From JANYCO01 sp035535995 (GTDB lineage Bacteria; Bacteroidota; Bacteroidia; Cytophagales; Cytophagaceae), in assembly GCA_035535995.1 (NCBI GenBank), contig DATLOZ010000023.1, positions 124,001-188,000 of the forward strand: a DNA stretch of 64,000 nucleotides. Reading direction: 5' to 3'. The stretch's first letter is position 1. Each line of letters begins with the position of its first letter. Both the position numbers and the translations under genes were made by a program. Under the pieces are notes generated by a model, which had not been told where the DNA came from, ran no database searches, and saw only the letters and a program-made list of their open reading frames with translations. Below, in pieces: positions 7,602 through 17,509 of this stretch.

Positions 7602-10600
7602 TTATCGTTTCAATGTAAAATAATTTACATACTTTTCTCCTTTGTTTGTTCTGATCTCATAGAAGTAAGTTCCATCAGGTAATTTTTCCCCAATTGTCAG
7701 ACCATTGTTGGAGCTACCATCCCACCACTCAGGTCCACGGTAATCATTGTTTTCATATACCAAACTTCCCCAACGGTTAAATACTTTGAAGGTGATGTTG
7801 GTATAACCATCTGTATTTCCCAGTACAAAATAATCATGTGCGCCATCTGCGTTCGGCGAGAATCCTTCAGGGATGAACAGCGTAATCACTTTGATCTCTT
7901 TTAGTGTAATCACAATTTTAGCTGTCTTGGTATTGCCACAAATATCACTGATAGTGTAAGTGTATGTATCCGTACCAAAGAAGCCTGGCGCAGGTATGTA
8001 AGAATAATCTCCGTTGTTATTAATCGTGATCTGTCCGTTGCCTGTCGTAGATGCTGTAGTTACCGCGGTGATATAAATATTATCCCCTCCTTCTGCGGAA
8101 TCATTGGCCAACGCAGAAATAACCGAGCTGAAGTGATCATTCATATTAATGAACACGCTATCGTTATTGGCATAGAGCAACCCATTCCCTGTTTTAATAA
8201 TTATTGAAGTAGTCACGCAAAGCGGCGAAGGTACAGAGTCACATACAGTGAAGGAAACAGTATCGTATCCGATGAATCCAGGAGCCGGTACATATAGGAA
8301 GGCTCCCAACGTATCGATCGTGAAGGTTCCGCCTTTGATCGTTGTTACCGCTGCCTGTGCAGTTACTTTCAGCACATTTCCATCCGGATCGGAAGCGTGC
8401 AGAAGCACATTACCAGTGGTATCGTTGTTCAGTTTATTACAAATAAATTCAGAAGAAACTAGTGGAGGAAGATTACAGAAGAATGATACTCCTAAAATAG
8501 TATCTGAACAATGCGTAGCTGTTTGTCTAACGATCACATTGTACGTACCATTAGCAAGGTTGGTAAATGCAGAAGATGACTGGTAAGTAGCGCCATTGTT
8601 TATTGAATATTCTAATGAACCAGCGGCAATAGTTGCATAAACATTCAGAGAGCCAGAGCCTGCTCCTGAGGCGCAGTTTGTTTTGACAGAATCAATCACC
8701 GGTTTAGGATTTGCGATAATATTGACAATACCAGTCATCCCTGTTTTACAAGTAGAATCAGCCACTACATAACCATATACTTTGTAAACGCCTGCAATGG
8801 CTTGGTTAGGGAAACTAATTCCGGAGCCGGTTCCTGCTAATGCAGTACTGGTATCCAAATTATTGTGAATAAATTTGTAATTCACTCCGGACTGTGAGTT
8901 GGCAATATTGATTGGGAAGCTGGCCACCCCGCCTGCGCAGAAGTTACCTCCGCCTGATATAGCATAAGCGGTAGGTTTTGTATTTGTAGAAATGTTCATA
9001 GTCTGATCTACAAAACATCCGCTTACAGGGTCATACACACGAACCGTGTACTGACCTGCAGTAAAGCCTGGTATCGTGTTGTTGCCTAAAACGCTGGTTC
9101 CTGCCGTTGGAGGTACTGGCCCTGTATAAGTAGAAGAAGTAGTATAATCGAAATTCCATCCTGCACTGGTCGCATTGAATGAAATAGTACCGGTACCAGT
9201 GAATACACCACATTCATCTGTTTTACTAAATGCTACAGGAAGCGAAGCAGTAACAACCATCATGATCGAGTCGCTGCTCGTTACAGCAGGAGACGGGCAT
9301 GCGTCATGGCTTGTTACGATCACATATACAGTATCTCCATTTGCTAGCGTATTGGTTGCAAAGGTTGGATTATCTGTACCTACAGTGGTTTTGTTGATCA
9401 TCCATTGATAAGTAGGAGTAGCAATATAATCCGTCGTATTGGCAGTAAAGTTTACAGTGGTTGATCCGCAGATCTGATTGTCGGCATCGTCTGAACTGAT
9501 AGTTACAAATGGATATGTAGCAGGTGTTACTGTAAAGGTGATCGTATTCGAAGTAACAGTAGGCGTAGTAGCACAAGCCGCAGAAGAAGTTAGGGTCAAT
9601 GCTACCTGGTCTCCGTTCGACAGAGATGTTTCAGTATAGATTGGATTCGTATCTATATCCGATCCATTCAAGGTCCACTGATAGGTTGGAGAAGCACCAC
9701 CGTTAGTGATTGTCGGAGTAAAGGTTACGGTAGTTCCCTGACAGATCAAATTATCTGCATCATCGGAAATGATCGATACCGTAGGAGTTACATTAGCAGT
9801 GACGGTAAGAGTAGCTGCTGTACTTATTACAGGAGCGCCGCATGCGCCGGTTACTGCTACATCATAGCTTCCATTATCTGTCACAGAAGCATTCGGGATT
9901 GAATAACTGGAAGAAGTAGCAAGAAGAATATCCACTCCATTTTTTCTCCACTGATAAGTGAGACCGGAGCCTGTAGCCGACACGCTAAAGTTTGCGGTGT
10001 TGGTTTCACAAATAGAAACATCAGAAGGATTAGTTACAATGACTGGATTTGCATTCACTGTCAAATCAGCGGATGTGCTGGACAGTGGAATACCACAGGT
10101 TCCTTGTATGATAACAAAATAAGTACCTGCATCCGTAGTAGCCGTTGATGCGATATAAAAGGCAGAAGAATCTTGCCCTGGAAGAGGTGTAAGGCTCTTA
10201 TACCACTGATAAGTAAGTCCTGCCCCCGTTGCTTTCACCCTGATTTTAGTAGGAGTATTTTCACATACTGTTGTATCTGATGGGTTTTTCAGGAAGGTAG
10301 CGTTTTGAAGCACTTTCAGCACAGCACTTGCACTGGTTATAGAACCACAACTTCCGGTGATTACTACATCATATGTTCCTGAATCCGATAAGGCTGGTGC
10401 TGCGATACTAAAGGTAGAAGCTGTTGCCAGCGCTATATTCACACCATTTTTTCTCCATTGATACGATAATCCTGAACCCGAAGCAACCACTGCAAAATCA
10501 GCGCGCTTACCCTGACACACCGTAGTGTCTCTAGGGTCCTTTGTAATAGTGATTCCCAGGTTAATACTAATAGTTGTCGTAGTGGTATAAATAGTACATC

Positions 10601-13600
10601 CACCGGAAGCAGCCACAGTATAGGTTACAGTATAACTACCCAATGTACTAGTTGAAGGATCGATGTCACCTGTAGTTGGATCAAGTGTCAATCCAGCTGT
10701 AGAGGAATAAGTACCGCCAGTGGTACCGGTAAATGTTACCGATTGTATACCAGCAGTAGAACATACTGACGAACTTGGATAACTGATCGTAGCGCTTGGT
10801 GCCGCGGTGATCGTTACGCTTGTGGTGGTAGTATACAACGCACATCCGCCGGATGCAGCAATAGTATAAGTAACTGTATATGTTCCCGCTGCACTAGTCG
10901 ATGGAGTGATCGCTCCTGTACCTGCATTGATCGATAAGCCCGCTGGTGCTGAATATGTACCGCCTGTTGTACCGGTCTGCGTTACACTTTGCGCTGTGGC
11001 ATTGCTTGTACAGAACGGTGTGCCGGCGTAGCTGATCGTTGCGCTTGGTGCTGCAGTGATCGTTACGCTTGTGGTGGTAGTATACAACGCGCATCCACCG
11101 GATGCTGCAATAGTATAAGTAACTGTATAAGTCCCTGCTGTGCTAGTGGACGGATCAATGTCTCCTGTTGTTGGATCAAGTGTTAATCCACCTGTTGAAG
11201 AATAGGTACCGCCTGCTGTACCGGTTTGTGTTACACTCTGTGCGGTAGCATTGCTTGTACAGAATGGCGTACCGGCGTAGCTAATCGTTGCGCTTGGCGC
11301 TGCAGTGATCGTTACGCTTGTGGTGGTTGTGTACAACGCACATCCACCCGATGCGGCAATGGTATAAGTAACTGTATATGTCCCAGCTGTACTAGTCGAT
11401 GGCGTGATCGCTCCTGTACCTGCATTGATCGACAGACCCGCTGGCGCTGAATAAGTACCGCCTGTTGTGCCTGTTTGTGTTACACTCTGCGCGGTAGCAT
11501 TGCTTGTACAGAACGGTGTACCGGCGTAGCTAATCGTTGCGCTTGGGGCAGTAGTGATCGTTACGCTTGTGGTGGTAGTATACAACGCGCATCCACCCGA
11601 TGCGGCAATAGTATAAGTAACCGTATATGTTCCCGCTGTACTAGTCGATGGCGTGATCGCTCCTGTACCTGCATTGATCGATAAGCCCGCTGGTGCTGAA
11701 TATGTACCGCCTGTTGTACCGGTTTGCGTCACGCTTTGCGCGGTAGCATTGCTTGTACAGAACGGTGTGCCGGCATAGCTGATCGTTGCACTCGGAACCG
11801 CTGTAATGGTTACTGAGGTAGTTGTTGTATAAATAGGACACGCTGCCGTAGCAGCAATGGTATACGTCACTGTATAAGTACCCGGAGTACTGCTATTGGC
11901 ATTAATTTGTCCATTCCCAGCATTAATGATTGTCAACCCTGCTGGCGCTGAATAAGTCCCTCCTCCTGTTCCGGTTTGCGTCACAGCTTGCGCTCCTGTT
12001 GTACTATTACAGAATGGTGAACCGGCATAGCTGATCGTAGCGCTTGGCGCCGCAGCTATAGTAACACTTGTAGTGGTAGTGTACAACGCACATCCACCGG
12101 ATGCGGCAATAGTATAGGTAACTGTATAAGTCCCAGCTGTACTAGTCGATGGCGTGATCGCTCCTGTACCAGCATTGATCGACAACCCCGCTGGTGCTGA
12201 ATAAGTACCGCCTGTTGTACCAGTTTGTGTTACACTCTGTGCGGTAGCATTGCTTGTACAGAATGGTGTGCCGGCGTAGCTGATCGTTGCATTTGGTGCT
12301 GCAGTGATCGTAACGCTTGTGGTGGTAGTATACAACGCACATCCGCCCGATGCGGCAATAGTATATGTAACCGTATATGTTCCCGCTGTACTAGTCGATG
12401 GCGTGATCGCTCCTGTACCAGCATTGATCGACAGACCCGCTGGCGCTGAATAAGTACCGCCTGCTGTACCGGTTTGTGTTACACTCTGCGCGGTAGCATT
12501 GCTTGTACAGAACGGTGTGCCGGCGTAGCTGATCGTTGCACTTGGTGCAGTAGTGATCGTTACACTTGTGGTGGTAGTATACAACGCGCATCCGCCCGAT
12601 GCGGCAATGGTATAAGTAACTGTATATGTCCCAGCTGTACTAGTCGATGGCGTGATCGCTCCTGTACCTGCATTGATCGACAGACCCGCTGGCGCTGAAT
12701 AAGTACCGCCTGTTGTGCCGGTTTGCGTCACGCTTTGCGCGGTAGCATTGCTTGTACAGAATGGTGTGCCGGCGTAGCTGATCGTTGCACTCGGCGCCGC
12801 TGTGATTGTTACACTTGTGGTGGTAGTATACAACGCGCATCCGCCCGATGCGGCAATGGTATATGTAACCGTATAAGTGCCCGCTGTACTAGTCGATGGC
12901 GTGATCGCCCCTGTACCTGCATTGATCGACAGACCCGCTGGCGCTGAATAAGTACCGCCTGTTGTACCGGTTTGCGTCACGCTTTGCGCGGTAGCATTGC
13001 TTGTACAGAACGGTGTGCCGGCATAGCTGATCGTTGCGCTTGGCGCTGCAGTGATTGTTACACTTGTGGTCGTTGTATACAACGCACATCCGCCCGATGC
13101 GGCAATAGTATAAGTAACCGTATATGTCCCAGCTGTACTAGTCGATGGCGTGATCGCTCCTGTACCTGCATTGATCGATAAGCCCGCTGGTGCTGAATAG
13201 GTACCGCCTGTTGTACCGGTTTGCGTCACGCTTTGTGCCGTAGCATTGCTTGTACAGAACGGTGTACCGGCATAGCTGATCGTTGCACTCGGCGCCGCAG
13301 TGATCGTTACGCTTGTGGTGGTAGTATACAATGCACATCCACCGGATGCTGCGATAGTATATGTAACCGTATATGTCCCAGCTGTACTAGTCGATGGCGT
13401 GATCGCTCCTGTACCAGCATTGATCGACAAGCCCGCAGGTGCTGAGTAGGTACCGCCTGTTGTACCTGTTTGCGTCACAGCTTGCGCTCCTGCGGTGCTG
13501 ATACAGAATGGCGCTCCGGCATAACTAATCGTAGCACTCGGTGCAGTAGCGATAGTAACACTAGTTGTAGTAGAATAAGCAGCGCATCCGCCTGATGCAG

Positions 13601-15428
13601 CTATTGCATAAGTGACCGTATAAGTAGCCGCTGTACTCGTGGATGGTGTGATCGCTCCTGTACCAGCATTGATCGACAAGCCCGCTGGCGCTGAATAGGT
13701 ACCACCTGTTGTACCGGTTTGCGTCACACTCTGAGGAGTTGCGAGGCTCTTACAAAACGGTGTGCCGGCATAACTGATCGTTGCACTCGGAACCGCTGTA
13801 ATGGTTACTGAGGTTGTCGTTGAATAAACAGGACAGGTTGCCGTAGCAGCAATGGTATACGTCACCGTATACGTACCAGCAGTACTGGTAGAAGGAGTAA
13901 TTGCTCCTGTGCCAGCATTGATTGACAAACCCGCCGTAGAAGAATAAGTTCCACCTGTTGTGCCTGTTTGTGTCACGGCTTGCGCTCCGGCAGTACTGAT
14001 ACAGAACGGAGCTCCGGCATAACTAATCGTAGCGCTTGGCGGGGCGGTGATCACTACATCTATTTTTTGTCTTAAACTTTCACAACCACCGATTGTCTGG
14101 CTTACATAATAACTTGTAGTTCCAATCGTAGTAGTAGACGGTGTTGGTGCAGTAGAAGATCCTACACCTCCTGATGAGGCAGTGTACCACAATAAGTTGC
14201 TTCCCGTAGCAGTCAACGCAGAAGCAGTAGCGTTCTGACAATAAGTAACGGGAGTCGTAGCAGTAGGTTCCGGCGGCAGGAAAGAAGTGCAAAGTACACT
14301 GGAAGGAACCACTGTACGGGCTATTCCTGCTGGTATGTTTTCAAATTCAAACACGCAGGTATTGCCTCCTGTGTTTTCGCCATAATGTATTTTTATATAA
14401 TTGATTCCTGCCGTAAGTACTGCCGTACCAGAAACGGTAGTAGCGCCGTGTAACCCGGAGTTATTAATGGTTGCAGTGGCAGCTGTTGGATTAGAAGTAG
14501 TAGCTGCACTTCCTACCCATAACATCGATGCATCATCACTGGTCAGATAGAAGGTATAAGTACCTGCTACAGGAGCATTGATGGAACCAGTCCATCTTGT
14601 ACTATAGGTCTCAGGATTTGCTGTAGTATTGGATGCTGGAGGTACAATCGCGCCCCATCCATTGCTGGTCGCAAAGTTGACGTTGTTATCAGTTCTTGTA
14701 AGTCCGGGAGTATTGGCAGTAAAATAAGTTTGCACATCGTTGTAATACCCTGCATAATACTGGCCAAGTAACCCTGACGTAGGAGCACTTCCCGTCAAAT
14801 CTTTACAAGCACAAGCAGCTGGAGTAGTGACAGCAGGTTGGATACTTGTACACAAGCTTGCATTCGGCACTACTGTTCTTGTGATGGTAGAACTTGAATA
14901 TTCTAATGTCAATACATTATTTCCTCCATTTTCACCAAAAACAATTTGAATATTATGTGCACCAGCACCGAGGTAGATTGTTTGACTTACTGTTGTAGAA
15001 GCATGAGCCCCTCCATTGCTGATAAAAGCTGTCGATGCTGTTAAAGGATAGGTGAGTGCATCATTATCCAGAAACATATAACTCGCATCGTCACTGGTCA
15101 AATAAAAAGTGTAGGTACCTGCAGTAGGAATTAAAATACTTCCTCTGTACCGGGCACTGTACGTGTCCTGATCAGTAGCAGTACCAGAAGCGGGTGGTCT
15201 TGGAACACCCCAGTTATTGGTTGTATAATTAAGATTGCTTTCTATTCTGTTAGTAGTACTGATCGTAGAGGGGAAAAAAGTAAAAACATCATTAAAATAT
15301 CCTGCAAAATATTCTCCGTAAAGCCCGCTTTGCCCTGCATTTCCAGCTACGTCATTAGTGGTACACTGTGCCCTCAGGTTAACCACACTCACTAAACTTA
15401 TAAATAATAACAGTAAATATTTTTTCAT
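7602..15428 (-). CDS. Giant T9SS-secreted repeat protein (PA14, tandem repeats, Ig-like, type B sorting domain)
   Basis: A 2608-residue extracellular protein. The start used is MKKYLLLLFISLVSVVNLRA at 15428, giving a clear signal peptide; the longer frame to 15518 is not needed. Domain order: two PA14-like domains (about residues 30-180 and 205-355, each with GTYTFYLTSDDAS), an Ig-like segment, 14 tandem 83-residue repeats (about 463-1621) of the SATISYAG...YTTTTSVTI type, three Ig-like domains with YQWRKNG or YQWYKS motifs, PKD-like and cadherin-like modules (GSGSLNVYA; two FxGxDTxxxT units), and a C-terminal type B T9SS sorting domain (FIPEGFSPNADGAHDYF, then VFNRWGSLVYE and DGTYFYEI). Threonine, serine and glycine dominate. 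An adhesin or sugar-binding surface role is likely, by analogy with SprB-like proteins. The downstream PorP/SprF gene supports dedicated secretion. Confidence 0.93.
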   Translation of the reverse strand: MKKYLLLLFISLVSVVNLRAQCTTNDVAGNAGQSGLYGEYFAGYFNDVFTFFPSTISTTNRIESNLNYTTNNWGVPRPPASGTATDQDTYSARYRGSILIPTAGTYTFYLTSDDASYMFLDNDALTYPLTASTAFISNGGAHASTTVSQTIYLGAGAHNIQIVFGENGGNNVLTLEYSSSTITRTVVPNASLCTSIQPAVTTPAACACKDLTGSAPTSGLLGQYYAGYYNDVQTYFTANTPGLTRTDNNVNFATSNGWGAIVPPASNTTANPETYSTRWTGSINAPVAGTYTFYLTSDDASMLWVGSAATTSNPTAATATINNSGLHGATTVSGTAVLTAGINYIKIHYGENTGGNTCVFEFENIPAGIARTVVPSSVLCTSFLPPEPTATTPVTYCQNATASALTATGSNLLWYTASSGGVGSSTAPTPSTTTIGTTSYYVSQTIGGCESLRQKIDVVITAPPSATISYAGAPFCISTAGAQAVTQTGTTGGTYSSTAGLSINAGTGAITPSTSTAGTYTVTYTIAATATCPVYSTTTSVTITAVPSATISYAGTPFCKSLATPQSVTQTGTTGGTYSAPAGLSINAGTGAITPSTSTAATYTVTYAIAASGGCAAYSTTTSVTIATAPSATISYAGAPFCISTAGAQAVTQTGTTGGTYSAPAGLSINAGTGAITPSTSTAGTYTVTYTIAASGGCALYTTTTSVTITAAPSATISYAGTPFCTSNATAQSVTQTGTTGGTYSAPAGLSINAGTGAITPSTSTAGTYTVTYTIAASGGCALYTTTTSVTITAAPSATISYAGTPFCTSNATAQSVTQTGTTGGTYSAPAGLSINAGTGAITPSTSTAGTYTVTYTIAASGGCALYTTTTSVTITAAPSATISYAGTPFCTSNATAQSVTQTGTTGGTYSAPAGLSINAGTGAITPSTSTAGTYTVTYTIAASGGCALYTTTTSVTITTAPSATISYAGTPFCTSNATAQSVTQTGTAGGTYSAPAGLSINAGTGAITPSTSTAGTYTVTYTIAASGGCALYTTTTSVTITAAPNATISYAGTPFCTSNATAQSVTQTGTTGGTYSAPAGLSINAGTGAITPSTSTAGTYTVTYTIAASGGCALYTTTTSVTIAAAPSATISYAGSPFCNSTTGAQAVTQTGTGGGTYSAPAGLTIINAGNGQINANSSTPGTYTVTYTIAATAACPIYTTTTSVTITAVPSATISYAGTPFCTSNATAQSVTQTGTTGGTYSAPAGLSINAGTGAITPSTSTAGTYTVTYTIAASGGCALYTTTTSVTITTAPSATISYAGTPFCTSNATAQSVTQTGTTGGTYSAPAGLSINAGTGAITPSTSTAGTYTVTYTIAASGGCALYTTTTSVTITAAPSATISYAGTPFCTSNATAQSVTQTGTAGGTYSSTGGLTLDPTTGDIDPSTSTAGTYTVTYTIAASGGCALYTTTTSVTITAAPSATISYAGTPFCTSNATAQSVTQTGTTGGTYSAPAGLSINAGTGAITPSTSAAGTYTVTYTIAASGGCALYTTTTSVTITAAPSATISYPSSSVCSTAGIQSVTFTGTTGGTYSSTAGLTLDPTTGDIDPSTSTLGSYTVTYTVAASGGCTIYTTTTTISINLGITITKDPRDTTVCQGKRADFAVVASGSGLSYQWRKNGVNIALATASTFSIAAPALSDSGTYDVVITGSCGSITSASAVLKVLQNATFLKNPSDTTVCENTPTKIRVKATGAGLTYQWYKSLTPLPGQDSSAFYIASTATTDAGTYFVIIQGTCGIPLSSTSADLTVNANPVIVTNPSDVSICETNTANFSVSATGSGLTYQWRKNGVDILLATSSSYSIPNASVTDNGSYDVAVTGACGAPVISTAATLTVTANVTPTVSIISDDADNLICQGTTVTFTPTITNGGASPTYQWTLNGSDIDTNPIYTETSLSNGDQVALTLTSSAACATTPTVTSNTITFTVTPATYPFVTISSDDADNQICGSTTVNFTANTTDYIATPTYQWMINKTTVGTDNPTFATNTLANGDTVYVIVTSHDACPSPAVTSSDSIMMVVTASLPVAFSKTDECGVFTGTGTISFNATSAGWNFDYTTSSTYTGPVPPTAGTSVLGNNTIPGFTAGQYTVRVYDPVSGCFVDQTMNISTNTKPTAYAISGGGNFCAGGVASFPINIANSQSGVNYKFIHNNLDTSTALAGTGSGISFPNQAIAGVYKVYGYVVADSTCKTGMTGIVNIIANPKPVIDSVKTNCASGAGSGSLNVYATIAAGSLEYSINNGATYQSSSAFTNLANGTYNVIVRQTATHCSDTILGVSFFCNLPPLVSSEFICNKLNNDTTGNVLLHASDPDGNVLKVTAQAAVTTIKGGTFTIDTLGAFLYVPAPGFIGYDTVSFTVCDSVPSPLCVTTSIIIKTGNGLLYANNDSVFINMNDHFSSVISALANDSAEGGDNIYITAVTTASTTGNGQITINNNGDYSYIPAPGFFGTDTYTYTISDICGNTKTAKIVITLKEIKVITLFIPEGFSPNADGAHDYFVLGNTDGYTNITFKVFNRWGSLVYENNDYRGPEWWDGSSNNGLTIGEKLPDGTYFYEIRTNKGEKYVNYFTLKR
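10565..14041 (-). repeat. 14 tandem 249-bp repeats inside the giant T9SS gene
   Basis: The encoded unit is 83 residues, starting at PSATISYAG and ending with TTSVTI. Units 4-8, 10, 11 and 13 are almost identical, also at DNA level. Units 1-3, 9, 12 and 14 are divergent. Period and reading frame are constant, so copy number can change without a frameshift. Confidence 0.93.
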
Positions 15429-16069
15429 ATTATCACTAGTTGCACTATCTTCTTTTGTATATTTTTGAGAAGAGATCCTTACAATTTTTATCTTCAATAG
15501 CCATGCGATAAACCACAATATTTATCCACATTTTTGCATTAAACCGCAAATTATTTATTTTTAGTTTATTGGCAAACCATCAGGGTTTTTACTTATTAAT
15601 TCTCTTGTTTGTGAGTTTAGTAACCTTTCTAAACAAGTATCTAATAACCAAATAATTAAACGTGATGAATGCAGATTTTACTGAGTCTGTCCCTTGAAAT
15701 ACGTACTAAATTTACTTTATGTTTCAAATAAATCATACGTATAAAATACAATTCCATGTGATTTTCAGCTAGTTTTACACCTTCATTCATCGAAAAACTA
15801 AAACCTTGTCTTCGACTTCAAGATATTATCAAAGTTTTAACCATTGAATTTTTTCACTAAAAGCAGAGCTGGTATGAGAATGAATAAGTGTTATAGCATT
15901 TTTTAGCCCAAAAAGCAGCATTTTGCTTCTTTTAAATACTAATCTGCCCTTTTTTGATAATGATTGAGAAGTCTTTTGTAATGAATATTAAAAAAATAAT
16001 TAGGCCCTCCGAAGAATACCTCACAGCCTCTTACCACTTCATTCATCGCTTACTATGTAATAAAATCTA
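15429..16069. other. Intergenic gap, no gene seen; weak terminator near 15908-15933
   Basis: This 641-nt AT-rich gap lies between two minus-strand genes. It must hold the upstream region of the giant T9SS gene, but no TAnnTTTG promoter motif was found on the minus strand. A weak hairpin (AAGCA with TGCTT, followed on the minus strand by a T-run) at about 15908-15933 could end the transcript of the gene above. No ORF of interest or RNA structure stands out. Confidence 0.5.
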
Positions 16070-17509
16070 TTATTTTGAATATTCTTTCAGCTTTTCAAAA
16101 GCTTTTTCGGAATAAGAATTATTAAATTTTGAAAGCATTTTCCAAAGTTCAATTGCTTCCTCTCTTCTGCCCATTTCCAAATAGATCAACGAACTTGTCC
16201 ACCTGGCTTCGTCGTAGCGGCGCGATGCCGGAACTACCTTAGTAAGGTTACCAAGCGCACGATCGTACAATTGCATTTTATAATCGGACATACCGCTATA
16301 AAAAATCGCTTCCTGGTTGGATGGTTGTGTAATCAAAAGTCCGGTAAATATCTCTTTTGCCTCTTTGAATTTTCCTTCGTTGTACAAACGAATTCCGTCT
16401 TCCAGTAAATATGTTTTCTTAACCATTCCGGTGGATTGATCTTCGTTCACCTCGCTGAGCTTCGCAGAAGATGGTGCATACTGTTGATTTGATCTGGCAG
16501 CTACCTTTTTGTCTTTAGGCCCTTGTTTCCTGTTTCTTTCTATTACTACATCCAATTTTGACTCTTCCTTCGCATCGTCTGCAACTACGGCCAATTCATC
16601 GTTTGGAATGATAGTAACAGAATCAGCATTGTAATTTACAGGAGTATTAGACTGGGAAAATATCCGCTCTTCTTCCATCTGCATAGATGGAGCAGGGTTG
16701 CCGTAGCCATTTCCATGAGTATTCCCTGGCTCTTCCATGATGGGTGACTGGTCAGGATAGGCGTCGGAAGAAACAGGTTTGGACGGTTGTAACCTTTTAT
16801 CCTGGGTGGCAAATGTTTTATCTGTTTCAATAGCTAGCTGCTCCTGCTTCACCGCAGAATCGATCACTGCCTGTCTCACTGTATCCAGCGCGACTGCCGG
16901 AGCTGTGCTGGCTTTGTTGCTTACAGCTTCCATGTTACTGCTGGAAAATTGTTCAAACAAATAAAACGAGCCTCCTGATACCAGGAACAACAACACAAGG
17001 ATCGCTGCTATGCGCAGGAATACGCCGCGATTATTTTTACGTCCCGTTTGCGATGCAATCGATTCGTTGATCTCTGCTAAAATATTCTTGGCCTTCTCTT
17101 TATCTCTGATCAATGCATATCCTTCTACCGCTTCGGATACAAGCGGTTCGGCAAGCATTTTCTTTTCCAGTTCGTATTTCTTTTTATTCTTTTCAGCATT
17201 CCCTCTGTTGGTTTGGCCATAGTTGATCACAGGTTCTTGCACAAGGCCGCCGAACGAAGGAGCGGGCATATCTTGCTCTTCTTCCTCTTTTTTCTTTTCC
17301 TTTTTGCTTTCGCTTAAAAACTCATCCTTCGCCAAGCCATCGAGCTCTGGCTTGTTGCTGCTGCGCTTTTTGAAAGCTCCCCCGGAAGGAGAAGATTTTT
17401 CTGCAGACGGAGGCAAAGGAGAATTCTCTTCGTTCAGATAATTTAAAATATCATCCGCTGAAGGAATTTGCTCGTCGGGCTTATGAAATATTTTTTTGCG
17501 TTTGCTCAT
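16070..17509 (-). CDS. Membrane-anchored TPR protein, sigma-factor partner candidate
   Basis: A 479-residue protein with a long charged cytoplasmic N-terminus (Lys/Glu-rich around 60-80), one transmembrane segment at about 162-185 (FLRIAAILVLLFLVSGG), a low-complexity extracytoplasmic linker, and a C-terminal TPR-like domain (about 370-479: LYNEGKFKEAKEIF, FYSGMSDYKMQLYDRAL, YLEMGRREEAIELW). The start MSKRKK at 17509 overlaps the sigma-factor stop as ATGA; an upstream in-frame start at 17527 is less likely. Position and topology fit an anti-sigma or signal-transducing partner of the ECF sigma factor. However, no classical zinc anti-sigma motif is visible, so the function is inferred from context only. 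Confidence 0.75.
   Translation of the reverse strand: MSKRKKIFHKPDEQIPSADDILNYLNEENSPLPPSAEKSSPSGGAFKKRSSNKPELDGLAKDEFLSESKKEKKKEEEEQDMPAPSFGGLVQEPVINYGQTNRGNAEKNKKKYELEKKMLAEPLVSEAVEGYALIRDKEKAKNILAEINESIASQTGRKNNRGVFLRIAAILVLLFLVSGGSFYLFEQFSSSNMEAVSNKASTAPAVALDTVRQAVIDSAVKQEQLAIETDKTFATQDKRLQPSKPVSSDAYPDQSPIMEEPGNTHGNGYGNPAPSMQMEEERIFSQSNTPVNYNADSVTIIPNDELAVVADDAKEESKLDVVIERNRKQGPKDKKVAARSNQQYAPSSAKLSEVNEDQSTGMVKKTYLLEDGIRLYNEGKFKEAKEIFTGLLITQPSNQEAIFYSGMSDYKMQLYDRALGNLTKVVPASRRYDEARWTSSLIYLEMGRREEAIELWKMLSKFNNSYSEKAFEKLKEYSK

Noticed and set aside
10989..13445. Series of about 74-residue Cys/Arg-rich plus-strand frames at 249-bp steps
   Set aside because: They are antisense shadows of the tandem repeats in the giant T9SS gene; their regular spacing follows the repeat period, and composition is not protein-like.
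10565..14041. Regular repeats considered as a CRISPR array
   Set aside because: The period is 249 bp, units are coding and continuous with the flanking frame, and there are no short repeats with unique spacers.
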